From positions 1 through 62,181 of the forward strand of contig DCXP01000024.1 in assembly GCA_002327725.1 (NCBI GenBank): 62,181 nt of DNA, given 5' to 3'. This DNA comes from Proteobacteria bacterium UBA2133 (GTDB lineage Bacteria > Pseudomonadota > Gammaproteobacteria > Arenicellales > UBA868). Both the position numbers and the translations under genes were made by a program. The notes beneath the pieces are model-generated. The model saw only the letters and a list, made by a program, of their open reading frames with translations, was not told where the DNA came from and searched no databases. Shown here in pieces: positions 44,323 to 53,995 of the stretch; within the stretch, counting starts at the first letter, position 1; each line of letters starts with the position of its first letter.

Positions 44323-45576
44323 ATGACCAAGAAACCCGCTAACGAAATTATCGTCGGACTGGATATCGGGACCTCCAAAGTGCTGGCGGTTGTTGCAGAG
44401 GTGAGTGAGGGCGACGAGATCGAGATACTGGGTGTGGGACAGCAACCATCCCGTGGATTACGCAAAGGGGTGGTGGCCAATATTGATTCGACGGTGCAGT
44501 CGATCCAGCAGGCGGTAGAAGAGGCAGAGCTCACAGCCGAATGCAGAATCAGTTCAGTCTACGCCGGCATCGCCGGGGCCCACATCAACAGCATGAACTC
44601 ACACGGGATTGCCGCGATCAAGAACCGTGATGAGGTGAGCGCGGAAGATGTCGAACGGGTATTAGATGCGGCGCAGGCCCAGGCGATTCCCAACGACCAG
44701 CGGGTACTGCACATCCTCCCGCAGGATTTCATCATCGACGGTCAGGAGGGTATCCGCGAGCCGATTGGGATGAGCGGGGTCCGCCTTGAGGCAAAGGTGC
44801 ATATCATCACCGGGGCCGTCAGCGCAGCACAGAACATCGTCAAGTGTATTACCCGCTGCGGACTCGAGGTGGAGGACGTCGTGCTTGAACAAATTGCCTC
44901 GAGTTATGCCGTGCTCGACGAGGACGAAAGGGAACTCGGCGTCTGCATGGCCGACATCGGGGGCGGGACGACCGATATCGCGGTATTCACCGATGGCGCG
45001 ATCCGGCATACGGCGGTGCTGCCGGTTGCGGGCGATCAGGTGACCAACGATATCGCGGTGGCTTTGCGCACCCCGACGCAGGCCGCAGAAGAGCTTAAAA
45101 AGAAATTCGGCACAGCGCTGGCGCAACTGGCTCCCGAAGGAGAAATGATCGATACCCCGAGTGTCGGTGAGCGGGCCCCAAGGAAACTCGCGCGCACGAC
45201 GCTGGCCGACGTTATCGAACCGCGGGTAGAGGAACTCTTCCTGCTCATTCAGGCCGAATTAAGGCGTAGCGGATACGAGGAACTGCTTGGGACCGGCATC
45301 GTCCTCACAGGAGGCAGCGCCAAGCTGACCGGAATGGTCGAACTTGCCGAGGAAATTTTTCACATGCCGGTGCGCCTTGGCGTACCCCAGTATGTCGGCG
45401 CGCTGAGCGAGGTGGTTCGCAACCCCTCATATGCAACCGGGGTCGGTCTGGTGCTGTTTGGTCTTGAGCACCCGACCCAGCAGAAGATCAGCGGCCGAAG
45501 GCTCGCCACTGCGCCCGCCGCAGAACTGGTCAACAAGATGAAACGCTGGTTTTCCGCCCACTGGAAAGAGGACTGA
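44323..45576 (+). CDS. ftsA: Cell division protein FtsA
   Basis: 417 residues from ATG 44323. Actin-like ATPase: VGLDIGTSKVLAVV (phosphate 1), CMADIGGGTTDIAVF (phosphate 2), ILTGGSAKL (adenosine; VLTGGSAKL), with the SHS2 subdomain 1C between and a C-terminal amphipathic tail (NKMKRWFSAHWKED) for the membrane. Tethers FtsZ to the membrane. Confidence 0.97.
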   Translation: MTKKPANEIIVGLDIGTSKVLAVVAEVSEGDEIEILGVGQQPSRGLRKGVVANIDSTVQSIQQAVEEAELTAECRISSVYAGIAGAHINSMNSHGIAAIKNRDEVSAEDVERVLDAAQAQAIPNDQRVLHILPQDFIIDGQEGIREPIGMSGVRLEAKVHIITGAVSAAQNIVKCITRCGLEVEDVVLEQIASSYAVLDEDERELGVCMADIGGGTTDIAVFTDGAIRHTAVLPVAGDQVTNDIAVALRTPTQAAEELKKKFGTALAQLAPEGEMIDTPSVGERAPRKLARTTLADVIEPRVEELFLLIQAELRRSGYEELLGTGIVLTGGSAKLTGMVELAEEIFHMPVRLGVPQYVGALSEVVRNPSYATGVGLVLFGLEHPTQQKISGRRLATAPAAELVNKMKRWFSAHWKED

Positions 45577-45681
45577 GCATGTACCTCCCTGCAAAGAATC
45601 CACTTCCAGTGATCAGATTTTTTATGTTGTTACTAGTACAGCCATTTCTTTTCGTTCAACCCCACTCTGAGGAGAACTGTT

Positions 45682-46824
45682 ATGTTTGAACTCATGGAAG
45701 TCTCTGGCCAGCAGGCCGTTATCAAGGTCATAGGAATCGGTGGCGGTGGCGGGAACGCCGTCGACCACATGTTATCGGCCAGCCTTGAGGGGGTTGAATT
45801 TATCAACGCCAATACTGACGCGCAGGCGCTTCACCGCTCTGGTGTTTCCAAGGTAATGCAGCTCGGGGAAGGGTTGACCCGGGGCCTTGGTGCCGGCTCA
45901 AATCCGGAGGTCGGCCGGCAGGCCGCATCGGAAGATCGTGACAAGATCGCGGCGGCGCTTGAGGGGGCCGACATGGTCTTCCTGACAGCCGGCATGGGGG
46001 GCGGTACCGGGACAGGCGCCGCGCCAGTCGTGGCGCAGCTTGCGCGGGAGAAAGGTATCCTCACCGTCGCCGTGGTCACCCGCCCGTTTGGATTCGAGGG
46101 CAAAAAGCGGATTGCCGCTGCGGATCACGGGATCAAGGAGCTTGGAGAACTGGTCGACTCACTGATCATCATACCCAATGAGCGCATCATGGAGGTCATG
46201 GGCGGTAACGTGACACTGCTCGAAGCTTTCGGCAAGGCGAACGAAGTGCTCTTCAATGCCGTGCAGGGTATCTCCGAACTGATTACGCGTCCCGGCCTCA
46301 TTAACGTCGACTTTGCTGATGTCCGCACCGTCATGGCGGAGATGGGTATGGCGATGATGGGATCGGCAACAGCCGCCGGGCCGGACCGGGCGATGACGGC
46401 GGCCCGAGCCGCGGTTTCGAGTCCGTTGCTGGAAGAGGTCGATATTCATGGCGCGAAAGGGCTGTTGGTGAATGTTTCGGCCGGCCCGGACATGCAGCTC
46501 GATGAGTTTGCCCAGGTGGGTGAAATCGTTAATGAATATGCATCCGAAGACGGTACGGTTGTCATCGGCACCGTGCTCGATCCGGAAATGGAGGATGAAC
46601 TGCGCGTCACGATGGTAGCCACCGGTATCCGTCAGGCACCGCAGATCAGTCTGGTAAAAGACGGTGGCATCGAGGAGGACGCGCCAGAGGCTATCGACTA
46701 CGACCAGCCCACGGTGATTCGCCGGCGGCCGCGGGCGGCAGGTGATGTCGATGCCCAGGGTAATGCCGCTGTAGACATGGACTACCTGGACGTCCCGGCG
46801 TTCCTCCGAAGACAGGCAGACTGA
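45682..46824 (+). CDS. ftsZ: Cell division GTPase FtsZ
   Basis: 380 residues. GTP loop GGGTGTGAAP, synergy loop NVDFADVRTVM, and the C-terminal conserved peptide YLDVPAFLRRQAD that binds FtsA/ZipA. GAGGAG lies before the ATG. A 105-base gap after ftsA may hold a promoter, but no clear box was found. Confidence 0.98.
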   Translation: MFELMEVSGQQAVIKVIGIGGGGGNAVDHMLSASLEGVEFINANTDAQALHRSGVSKVMQLGEGLTRGLGAGSNPEVGRQAASEDRDKIAAALEGADMVFLTAGMGGGTGTGAAPVVAQLAREKGILTVAVVTRPFGFEGKKRIAAADHGIKELGELVDSLIIIPNERIMEVMGGNVTLLEAFGKANEVLFNAVQGISELITRPGLINVDFADVRTVMAEMGMAMMGSATAAGPDRAMTAARAAVSSPLLEEVDIHGAKGLLVNVSAGPDMQLDEFAQVGEIVNEYASEDGTVVIGTVLDPEMEDELRVTMVATGIRQAPQISLVKDGGIEEDAPEAIDYDQPTVIRRRPRAAGDVDAQGNAAVDMDYLDVPAFLRRQAD

Positions 46825-46945
46825 CCAGAATTCAGGTGGTACAGACCCGAAACAGCCTTATCAGGTAAATTCTGCAAAAAAAAGGGTAAAAATATTTCAA
46901 AAAAAGTCCTAATTTCTGATTTTTCCGTGTAAAATGATGTCAATT

Positions 46946-46962
46946 CACACAGCGAAAGTGTG
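46946..46962 (+). repeat. Small hairpin upstream of lpxC
   Basis: CACAC (46946-46950) and GTGTG (46958-46962) form a stem in the ftsZ-lpxC spacer, followed 32 bases later by lpxC. TAAAAT at 46930-46935 may be a -10 box; no -35 is clear. Possible leader control of lpxC. Confidence 0.35.
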
Positions 46963-46994
46963 TAAAAGCCCGAAATACCGGGAAATCAGGCAGG

Positions 46995-47906
46995 ATGATT
47001 CGGCAAAGAACGTTAAAAAATGTCATCGGCGCGACCGGCGTCGGTCTGCACACCGGAAAGAAAGTCTACCTGACGCTTCGCCCGGCGCCTGTTAATACCG
47101 GGATTGTGTTCCGCCGGGTCGATCTCGATCCGGTTGTAGAAATTCCAGCCTCTCTTGACCGTGTGAGCGACACACGGCTGTCGACCACCCTCGAGCATAA
47201 CGGTGTCCGCGTCTCCACGGTAGAGCATCTGATGTCGGCGTTTGCCGGTCTGCATATCGACAATGTCATTGTCGAGCTCGATGCTGATGAAGTTCCGATC
47301 ATGGATGGCAGTGCCGGCATCTTTGTGTTTCTTATTCAGTCCGCCGGAATCGAGATGCAGTCGGCGGCCAAACAGTTCATCCGCATCAGCAAGCCTGTAG
47401 AGATAAAGGACGGAGACAAGTGGGCACGCTTTGAACCTTATGACGGGTTCAGGGTCAGTTTCAGTATCGACTTTAATCATCCTTCCATGCAGTCATCTGC
47501 ACAACAGGCAACGGTCGATCTGTCCGAGATTTCTTTTGCCAAAGAAGTCAGCCGCGCTAGGACATTTGGATTTCTTCAGGACGTCGAAGCATTGCAGGAA
47601 GTCGGACTCGCCCGCGGCGGCAGTCTGGACAATGCGATCGTCATGGATGACTACCGGGTGATGAATGATGACGGGCTTCGCTACGGCGATGAATTCGTAA
47701 AGCACAAAATTCTCGATGCCATCGGTGATCTTTACCTGCTGGGTTGCCCACTGATCGGCAGTTTTTATGCCCACAAATCCGGGCATGGCCTCAACAACCG
47801 CCTCCTTCGTGAACTCGGGCAGCGCCAGGACTGCTGGGAAACGGTCTCGTTTGACGGCTCCGGGTCGGCAACGCCTCCCGGTTTCCTGCACCCCGCATTT
47901 GCCTGA
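46995..47906 (+). CDS. lpxC: UDP-3-O-acyl-N-acetylglucosamine deacetylase
   Basis: 303 residues, normal length. Zinc-site elements: VSTVEHLMSAFAGLHIDN, VKHKILDAIGDL (HKxxD) and SGHGLNNRLLREL; DEVPIMDGSA is also present. Commits the lipid A pathway, so the organism has an LPS outer membrane. 170 bases after ftsZ, as in other gammaproteobacteria. Confidence 0.97.
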   Translation: MIRQRTLKNVIGATGVGLHTGKKVYLTLRPAPVNTGIVFRRVDLDPVVEIPASLDRVSDTRLSTTLEHNGVRVSTVEHLMSAFAGLHIDNVIVELDADEVPIMDGSAGIFVFLIQSAGIEMQSAAKQFIRISKPVEIKDGDKWARFEPYDGFRVSFSIDFNHPSMQSSAQQATVDLSEISFAKEVSRARTFGFLQDVEALQEVGLARGGSLDNAIVMDDYRVMNDDGLRYGDEFVKHKILDAIGDLYLLGCPLIGSFYAHKSGHGLNNRLLRELGQRQDCWETVSFDGSGSATPPGFLHPAFA

Positions 47907-47925
47907 TTACCGCCGCCGCGCGGTA

Positions 47926-47950
47926 GCCAAAGCCTGAAGTGCGCTTTGGC
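47926..47950 (+). terminator. Hairpin closing the dcw/lpxC transcript
   Basis: GCCAAAGC (47926-47933) pairs perfectly with GCTTTGGC (47943-47950), with a 9-base loop and CCTTTCGG after it. An additional TACCGC/GCGGTA stem begins at about 47907. The T tract is short, so termination is likely but not certain. Confidence 0.55.
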
Positions 47951-48116
47951 CCTTTCGGAACTGACTAGGCGCAAAAGCCGCATTTTCTGCTAGCGGGTGT
48001 CGCAGTCAGAACGCCCACCCCAAGACGTATCAGGTGAAATTCCCCACCGGCATACATTGGGCCACGACTTTTTCTTTTTAAAGATTTTCCGTAACGGACT
48101 AACGGAAGGAGAAACG

Positions 48117-49112
48117 ATGGAAATCGTCAGCACTTTTGGCATTGTCGGTACCGGAATTATCGGTGCGGGGTGGGCCGCACGTGCCTTGGCGAGCGGCCTT
48201 GATGTGCTTGCTTACGATCCTGGAGCGGGTGCGAAAACCCATCTTGAAAAGAAACTCGGTCAAATCTGGCCGGTTCTGGAACGAACCGGGCTGCATCCCA
48301 AGGCTTCAATGGAGCGTCTGGCATTCTGTGATTCTGTCGAGACCGTCGCTGAGCAAGCGCAGTTTATCCAGGAAAGCGCACCCGAGCGGATTGATCTTAA
48401 GACCCGCCTGCATGCGCAGATCGATGCAGCAGCCCCGCGAGAGACTCTGATCGCCTCAAGTACTTCCGGCCTTCTGCCCAGTGAATTCCAGTCGCAGTGT
48501 CTTCACCCGGAACGTGTCCTGGTGGGACACCCCTTCAACCCGGTGTATCTGCTGCCCCTGGTCGAGGTGCTTGGCGGCGAAAAAACCACTGCCGGCAGCG
48601 TCGACCGTGCTGTAGAGGTCTATCGCGCTCTCGGCATGTATCCGCTTAAGGTGCGCACTGAGGTCCCCGGATTTCTGTCCGATCGTCTGCAGGAGGCCTT
48701 GTGGCGGGAGATTCTGCACCTGGTTAACGACGACGCAGCAACGCCCGAAGAACTTGATGCCGCCATATGCTACGGACCCGGCCTGCGCTGGGCGCTGTGG
48801 GGCGCCTGCCAGATTTTTCATCTGGCCGCGCAGCCGGGAGGAATGGGGCAGTTCCTCAAACACTTTGATCCGTCGCTATTTCCCTGGACACGTCTCGAGC
48901 CACCTGAGATCACGGATGCGCTGGCGGACAAAATGCATTCCGGATGCGAGGAAATGTCAGGGACTCTGAGTCTTGACGAAATGGAGCAGGTGCGTGACGA
49001 TGCATTGATCGGCATCATTGAGTCGCTGCAAAAGCGCAATCTCGGTGCGGGCGCCGTACTCAACGCGCATCAGCAGCGCATTCGCGGGGCGGCGCAGGAA
49101 GGCGCGGGCTGA
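48117..49112 (+). CDS. L-carnitine dehydrogenase-like 3-hydroxyacyl dehydrogenase
   Basis: 331 residues from ATG 48117, GGAAGGA in front. NAD-binding GIVGTGIIGAGWAARA; catalytic region SSTSGLLPSEF and VGHPFNPVYLLPLVEV (His near 138, Glu near 149). The later GPGLRWALWG replaces the PMGP element of CoA-acting enzymes and resembles L-carnitine dehydrogenase. It is likely to oxidise a beta-hydroxy acid with a quaternary or similar amine. First gene of the catabolic cassette. No thioesterase domain is fused. Confidence 0.82.
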   Translation: MEIVSTFGIVGTGIIGAGWAARALASGLDVLAYDPGAGAKTHLEKKLGQIWPVLERTGLHPKASMERLAFCDSVETVAEQAQFIQESAPERIDLKTRLHAQIDAAAPRETLIASSTSGLLPSEFQSQCLHPERVLVGHPFNPVYLLPLVEVLGGEKTTAGSVDRAVEVYRALGMYPLKVRTEVPGFLSDRLQEALWREILHLVNDDAATPEELDAAICYGPGLRWALWGACQIFHLAAQPGGMGQFLKHFDPSLFPWTRLEPPEITDALADKMHSGCEEMSGTLSLDEMEQVRDDALIGIIESLQKRNLGAGAVLNAHQQRIRGAAQEGAG

Positions 49113-49142
49113 ACCGCTTGGCAACGACGGCAGGAGACACGG

Positions 49143-50303
49143 ATGGATTTTTCGCTGAGTGAAGAACAGCAGATGCTGGTCGACAGCGCCCGCGCATTTA
49201 CCGAAAAGGAACTTTATCCCTACGAGGATGAAGTGGAGTCGGCCGATGCCGTTCGCCCCGAACTTGCCCAGCAGATCCGCGAACGCGCGCTTGCCCAGGG
49301 CTTCTACGCAGCCAACATGCCAGAGGACCTCGGCGGCGGCGGCCTCGATTGTGTTTCGCTTTCCCTGGTAGAGCGCGAACTCGGCCGGGCCAACTTTGCC
49401 CTTCAGTATCTGGTCGGTCGGCCCAGCAATATCCTCCAGGCCTGTGTCGGTGAGCAGCGGGACCGCTATCTGTTGCCGTGTATCCGGGGCGAGAAGACCG
49501 ACTGCCTGGCAATGACGGAGCCCGGTGCGGGTTCGGATCTTCGTTCGATGCAGTGCCGCGCCGAGCGCGATGGCGATGATTACGTGATCAACGGCACCAA
49601 GCATTTCATCAGCCACGCCGATATTGCCGATTTCGTGATTCTCTTTGCGGCAACCGGCGAAGAAGCCTCATCGCGTGGCCCGCGAAAACTGATCAGTTCA
49701 TTTCTGGTGGATAAGGGAACACCCGGGTTCACCGTGCGCCGGGGATATCACAGTGTCTCTCACCGCGGTTATCACAACTGCATCCTTGAATTTGAAAACT
49801 GCCGGATTCGGGCATCGCAGATGCTGGGCGCTGAGCACCAGGGCTTCAATGTGGCCAACGAATGGCTGGGCGCCACCCGGCTGCAGGTGGCGGCGATGTG
49901 TCTCGGCCGGGCTTACCGCGCACTGGAGCACGCGACCGACTGGGCCGCCGAGCGTAAGCAGTTCGGACAGTTCATTGGCCGCTTTCAGGGTGTAGGTTTC
50001 AAACTGGCTGAGATGAAGATGCAGCTTGAAGCGGCCGAACTGCTGACGCTCAAGGCAGCCTGGAAGACCGATCAGGGCACTGCGACCGATACCGACTACG
50101 CAATGGCCAAGCTGCACGCTACCGAGATGCTCGCCTATGTCGCAGACGAGGCGATCCAGATACATGGGGGAATGGGTCTGATGTCAGATCTTCCACTGGA
50201 ACGTATCTGGCGTGATGCCCGGGTTGAGCGGATCTGGGAGGGGACCAGCGAGATTCAGCGGCATATTATTTCCCGAGACATGCTGCGCCCCCGCTGGACC
50301 TGA
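49143..50303 (+). CDS. Acyl-CoA dehydrogenase
   Basis: 386 residues, ACAD family (SCAD/MCAD size). N-terminal DFSLSEEQQMLVDSARAF, FAD/substrate loop MTEPGAGSD, INGTKHFISHAD, and QIHGGMGL; catalytic Glu in WEGTSEIQR (about residue 366). Reduces or oxidises a 2,3-bond of an acyl-CoA; in context it could be the crotonobetainyl-CoA reductase-like step. 30 bases after the dehydrogenase gene. Confidence 0.9.
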   Translation: MDFSLSEEQQMLVDSARAFTEKELYPYEDEVESADAVRPELAQQIRERALAQGFYAANMPEDLGGGGLDCVSLSLVERELGRANFALQYLVGRPSNILQACVGEQRDRYLLPCIRGEKTDCLAMTEPGAGSDLRSMQCRAERDGDDYVINGTKHFISHADIADFVILFAATGEEASSRGPRKLISSFLVDKGTPGFTVRRGYHSVSHRGYHNCILEFENCRIRASQMLGAEHQGFNVANEWLGATRLQVAAMCLGRAYRALEHATDWAAERKQFGQFIGRFQGVGFKLAEMKMQLEAAELLTLKAAWKTDQGTATDTDYAMAKLHATEMLAYVADEAIQIHGGMGLMSDLPLERIWRDARVERIWEGTSEIQRHIISRDMLRPRWT

Positions 50304-50313
50304 CCTTCTGCCC

Positions 50314-52368
50314 TTGTCCTTAAAGCGCCTTCTTCAACCGGCCAGTATCGCGGTATTTGGCGGCCGTGAGGCCCGTGAAGTCATACGGCAATGCAGGCGC
50401 ATGGCATTTGCCGGAGATATCTGGCCGGTCCACCCGAGCGCGTCGGAAGTCGAGGGTTATCGCTGTTTCGAAAGTGTGGAGGAACTCCCCGGCAGTCCCG
50501 ACGCGAGCTTTATCGGCGTTAACCGCCATATCACGATCGATATTGTACGCAGCCTCTCGCACAAGGGTGCCGGCGGAGCGGTCTGTTATGCCTCCGGCTT
50601 CAGCGAGGTATCCGATGGCGAGGCGCTGACTGAGGCACTGGTCCAATCGGTAGGCGAGATGCCGATTCTTGGTCCCAACTGCTACGGGGTTATCAATTAT
50701 CTGGACGGTGCGCTGTTGTGGCCCGACCAGCATGGGGGCCAGCGGGTTGACCGGGGTGTTGCATTGCTCACCCAGAGCAGCAACATCGGTATCAATCTCA
50801 CCATGCAGTGCCGGGCCCTGCCGATCGCGTACCTGGTGGCGCTCGGTAACCAGGCACAGACCGATCTTGCCGGCGTGCTTGAGACCGTCGTCGAAGACGA
50901 TCGGGTGACCGCGGTAGGGCTTTATATCGAAGGCTTTCCTGATGTGCAGGCGCTGGCCAAGGTGATGCGCCGGGCGCACGAGCGGCGCCTGCCGGTAGTG
51001 GTGGTCAAATCGGGGGTCAGTGCGCAAGGCGCCAGGATTACCCGTTCGCATACGGCATCGATGGCGGGGTCGGATGAAGCCGCGGGCGCGCTGCTGGAAA
51101 GGCTCGGCATCGCAAGAGTGCAGGACCTCGATACCCTGATCGAGAGTCTTAAGCTGCTTCATGTGCACGGACCGCTCAAGGGCAACCGGCTCTGTTCCAT
51201 GAGCTGCTCCGGGGGTGAGGCGTCACTGATGGCGGATACCGCTTCGGGACGCGGTGTCGTATTCCCGGAACTGACCCGGGATCAGCACGATTCTGTCGCG
51301 GCGACGGTTCACGAACTCGTGAGTGTCTCGAACCCGCTCGACTACCATACCTTCGCCTGGAACAAGGAAGAGGATCTTTTTGCAACCTACAGCGCCATGC
51401 TGGCCTGCGGGTTTGATCTGTCCATGCTGGTACTGGACTTTCCGCGTGAAGACCGATGCAACGTTGAGACCTGGGATCCCGCGGTTAACGCAATCACCAG
51501 GGCCGTGGATAAGACCGGCGCCGCAACCGCAGTGGTGGCGAGTCTCCCGGAGAGTCTGCCAGAGCCGGTTGCAACCGGCCTGATGGATAAGGGAATCGTG
51601 CCGTTGTGCGGTATTCGGCAGGCGCTGGATGCAGCGCAGGCGGCTGTGCAGATCGGCGCTGCCTGGCGCAGGTCTCCTGCCGGCATGACGCTGCCCGGGC
51701 CGGGCCCGCACCCACAAGGACGCCCTGAAAGTCTCGATGAATGGCAGGCTAAGCGTGAGTTCGCCTCTGCGCGAATCGACGTTCCCCGCGGCGAGCGGGT
51801 GGATTCCCTTGCAGCGCTTGAGGTGGCTGCAGAGTCGTTAACGTTTCCTCTGGTATTAAAAGCCTGCGACTCGGGGCTGGCGCACAAGAGCGATACCGGG
51901 ACAGTCATCATTGATATTGGCGGGATGGATACCCTCATCGAAGCGGCGAAAACGCTGTTCGCCCGATATCCTCAGCTTCTCGTTGAGGAGATGGTGACCG
52001 ATGCCGTCTGCGAGTTGATCGTGGGTGTGCGTCAGGATCCGGTCATCGGCCCGTGGATCATGGTCGGCAGCGGCGGTATCCATGCCGAGTTGCTGGCTGA
52101 CCGCAAGGTGTTGCTGCTGCCGACTCAAAGAGAAGGATTTGAGCAGGCGATCAGGTCACTTAAGATCAGCCCCGTGCTCAAAGGCTACCGGGGAGGCAGG
52201 CCTGCAGACATGTCCGCGCTGCTTGAAGCCTTGCAGAACCTGTCGGATTTTTCCTTAAAGCATAGAGACACACTGATGGAACTTGAGATCAACCCCTTAC
52301 TGGTCCGTCCTGAAGGGAAAGGCGTGTGCGCCGTTGACGCCGTACTGCAATATGCGCGAGCATCGTAG
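50314..52368 (+). CDS. ADP-forming acyl-CoA ligase (acetate-CoA ligase family)
   Basis: 684 residues assuming a TTG start at 50314, 10 bases after the dehydrogenase stop; no ATG fits well. CoA-binding domain (RLLQPASIAVFGGREA), then RSHTASMAGSDEA with the phospho-His near 247, and a C-terminal ATP-grasp domain (FPLVLKACDSGLAHKSDTG). Activates an acid to its CoA ester with ATP to ADP and Pi. Takes the role that CaiC (AMP-forming) has in E. coli carnitine metabolism, by inference. Confidence 0.85.
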   Translation: MSLKRLLQPASIAVFGGREAREVIRQCRRMAFAGDIWPVHPSASEVEGYRCFESVEELPGSPDASFIGVNRHITIDIVRSLSHKGAGGAVCYASGFSEVSDGEALTEALVQSVGEMPILGPNCYGVINYLDGALLWPDQHGGQRVDRGVALLTQSSNIGINLTMQCRALPIAYLVALGNQAQTDLAGVLETVVEDDRVTAVGLYIEGFPDVQALAKVMRRAHERRLPVVVVKSGVSAQGARITRSHTASMAGSDEAAGALLERLGIARVQDLDTLIESLKLLHVHGPLKGNRLCSMSCSGGEASLMADTASGRGVVFPELTRDQHDSVAATVHELVSVSNPLDYHTFAWNKEEDLFATYSAMLACGFDLSMLVLDFPREDRCNVETWDPAVNAITRAVDKTGAATAVVASLPESLPEPVATGLMDKGIVPLCGIRQALDAAQAAVQIGAAWRRSPAGMTLPGPGPHPQGRPESLDEWQAKREFASARIDVPRGERVDSLAALEVAAESLTFPLVLKACDSGLAHKSDTGTVIIDIGGMDTLIEAAKTLFARYPQLLVEEMVTDAVCELIVGVRQDPVIGPWIMVGSGGIHAELLADRKVLLLPTQREGFEQAIRSLKISPVLKGYRGGRPADMSALLEALQNLSDFSLKHRDTLMELEINPLLVRPEGKGVCAVDAVLQYARAS

Positions 52369-52371
52369 CCT

Positions 52372-53049
52372 ATGTCTTTATTGAGTGCAGATCCTGCAAA
52401 AGCATCCGTCGCCAAACCGATCGATGCCTTGCTTGAGTTTTTGGGTGAGGCCACGGGAGCGCTTCTGGATATCGGTTGCGGTGAAGGGGAACTCAGTGAC
52501 ACGCTGGCGCAGCATGGTTATGCCGTAACCGGTATCGACCCTCTGGTGGGCCGCGGATCCCGGGCATGGCGGGTGCAGGCAAGCGCGGGCGCAATACCGC
52601 TCGCAAGCGGAGCCTTCGATATCGCGGTGTTCCACTGGTCCTTGCACCATGTGCCGGAACACCTGATGGCGTCTGCCCTGACAGAGGCACGGCGGGTGCT
52701 TAAAGAAAACGGCAGGCTCTTTGTCATTGAGCCGGAACCCGTGGGGAACTGGCAGCAGGTATCACACACGTTTCATGACGAAACCGAGGTTCAGGAAAAA
52801 GCGGCGCAAGTTGTGGAGGAGCTGGTCCAGTCCCGTTCGCCGCAGCGAAGACGACAGTACTATTTAAACGAAGACTGCTACGAGAGTTTCGACGGTTTTG
52901 TGGACGCGATGATGTCGTTTTCCTACCACCGGTACTGCGAGGGAGACATCCGCCAGGATACCGTGCGCGAATCTTTCGAGTCCTGCCGCGAAGACAATGC
53001 GTATTGCCTTCGCCATCGGGTCCGAATGGAAGAGATCTGCTGGAACTGA
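52372..53049 (+). CDS. Class I SAM-dependent methyltransferase
   Basis: 225 residues. Motif I is LLDIGCGEGELSDTL, then GIDPLVGRG, WSLHHVPEH and VLKENGRLFVIEPEP. The C-terminal ~90 residues are acidic and aromatic (ESFDGFVDAMMSFSYHRY), which may form the acceptor site. It lies between the CoA ligase and crotonase genes, 3 bases after the ligase. Substrate unknown; could alkylate or demethylate-link an amine or sulfur compound. Confidence 0.85.
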   Translation: MSLLSADPAKASVAKPIDALLEFLGEATGALLDIGCGEGELSDTLAQHGYAVTGIDPLVGRGSRAWRVQASAGAIPLASGAFDIAVFHWSLHHVPEHLMASALTEARRVLKENGRLFVIEPEPVGNWQQVSHTFHDETEVQEKAAQVVEELVQSRSPQRRRQYYLNEDCYESFDGFVDAMMSFSYHRYCEGDIRQDTVRESFESCREDNAYCLRHRVRMEEICWN

Positions 53050-53079
53050 ACTGATCACGCATGACGGAGGCGCCAATCA

Positions 53080-53865
53080 ATGGGTAACAAAAGCGTGCTC
53101 ACCGATCGACGGGGAGCTGTCCTTCAGGTGACGCTGGACCGACCGAAGGCAAATGCGATCGATGTCGCGACCAGCCGCCAACTGGGAGACGTTTTCGCAG
53201 GATTTCGCGATGACCCTGAACTGCGGGTCGCCATCATCACCGGCGGCGGTGAGAAGTTCTTCTGCCCGGGGTGGGATCTCAAGGCTGCCGCTGAGGGTGA
53301 GGCGGTCGATAGCGACTACGGTGTGGGCGGTTTCGGCGGGCTGCAGGAGCTGCCCGATCTCAACAAACCGGTCATCGCCGCAGTCAACGGAATCTGTTGC
53401 GGCGGTGGCCTGGAATGGGCGCTGTCGGCCGATATCATCCTGGCCGCAGAGCATGCAACATTTGCGCTGCCCGAGATTAATTCCGGGACGATTGCCGATG
53501 CGGCTACCCTGAAACTGCCCAAACGCATCCCCTGGCACATTGCGATGGAAATGCTCTTTACCGGAAGGTGGATGGACGCGCCCGAAGCGCACCGGTGGGG
53601 ACTCGTCAACGAAGTCACACCGGCTGCCAGACTTCTTGAGCGCGCCCACGAACTGGCCGCGACGCTGGCTGACGGGCCGCCCCTGGTATTTGCCACAATC
53701 AAGGAAGTTTCAAGAGCCGCAGAGAACATGCGGTTTCAGGATGCGCTGGACGGGATTACCGGCAGACAGTTTCCAACGATCGACAAACTGTATTCCAGTG
53801 AGGACCAACTCGAGGGCGCTAAGGCTTTCGCTGAAAAAAGAAAGCCTCAGTGGAAAGGGCGCTAA
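53080..53865 (+). CDS. Crotonobetainyl-CoA hydratase-like crotonase (CaiD)
   Basis: 261 residues, same length as E. coli CaiD and similar throughout: VTLDRPKANAIDVATSRQLG, LRVAIITGGGEKFFCPGWDL, KAAAEGEA, and C-terminal AFAEKRKPQWKGR. Acid/base Glu residues lie at about 112 (GGLEWALSAD) and 132 (LPEINSG). The glycine-rich VPDSGG loop of CaiD is replaced by IADAAT. Adds or removes water from the unsaturated betainyl-CoA in the cassette. Confidence 0.87.
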   Translation: MGNKSVLTDRRGAVLQVTLDRPKANAIDVATSRQLGDVFAGFRDDPELRVAIITGGGEKFFCPGWDLKAAAEGEAVDSDYGVGGFGGLQELPDLNKPVIAAVNGICCGGGLEWALSADIILAAEHATFALPEINSGTIADAATLKLPKRIPWHIAMEMLFTGRWMDAPEAHRWGLVNEVTPAARLLERAHELAATLADGPPLVFATIKEVSRAAENMRFQDALDGITGRQFPTIDKLYSSEDQLEGAKAFAEKRKPQWKGR

Positions 53866-53995
53866 ACCTGCACCCTGTGGAGTGTTTTATACCCGTATAA
53901 CCCTTTTCTTGTGATCCCTTTGTTAAGGGTTTGAGAATTTCGATATAGTCATACGCGCTATCGTGCACTTTTTCTTACCCTGGTAGATAACAAAG

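Noticed and set aside
49143..50303. DmdC (DMSP pathway) as identity for the acyl-CoA dehydrogenase
   Set aside because: DmdC is considerably longer (about 590 residues) than this 386-residue enzyme.
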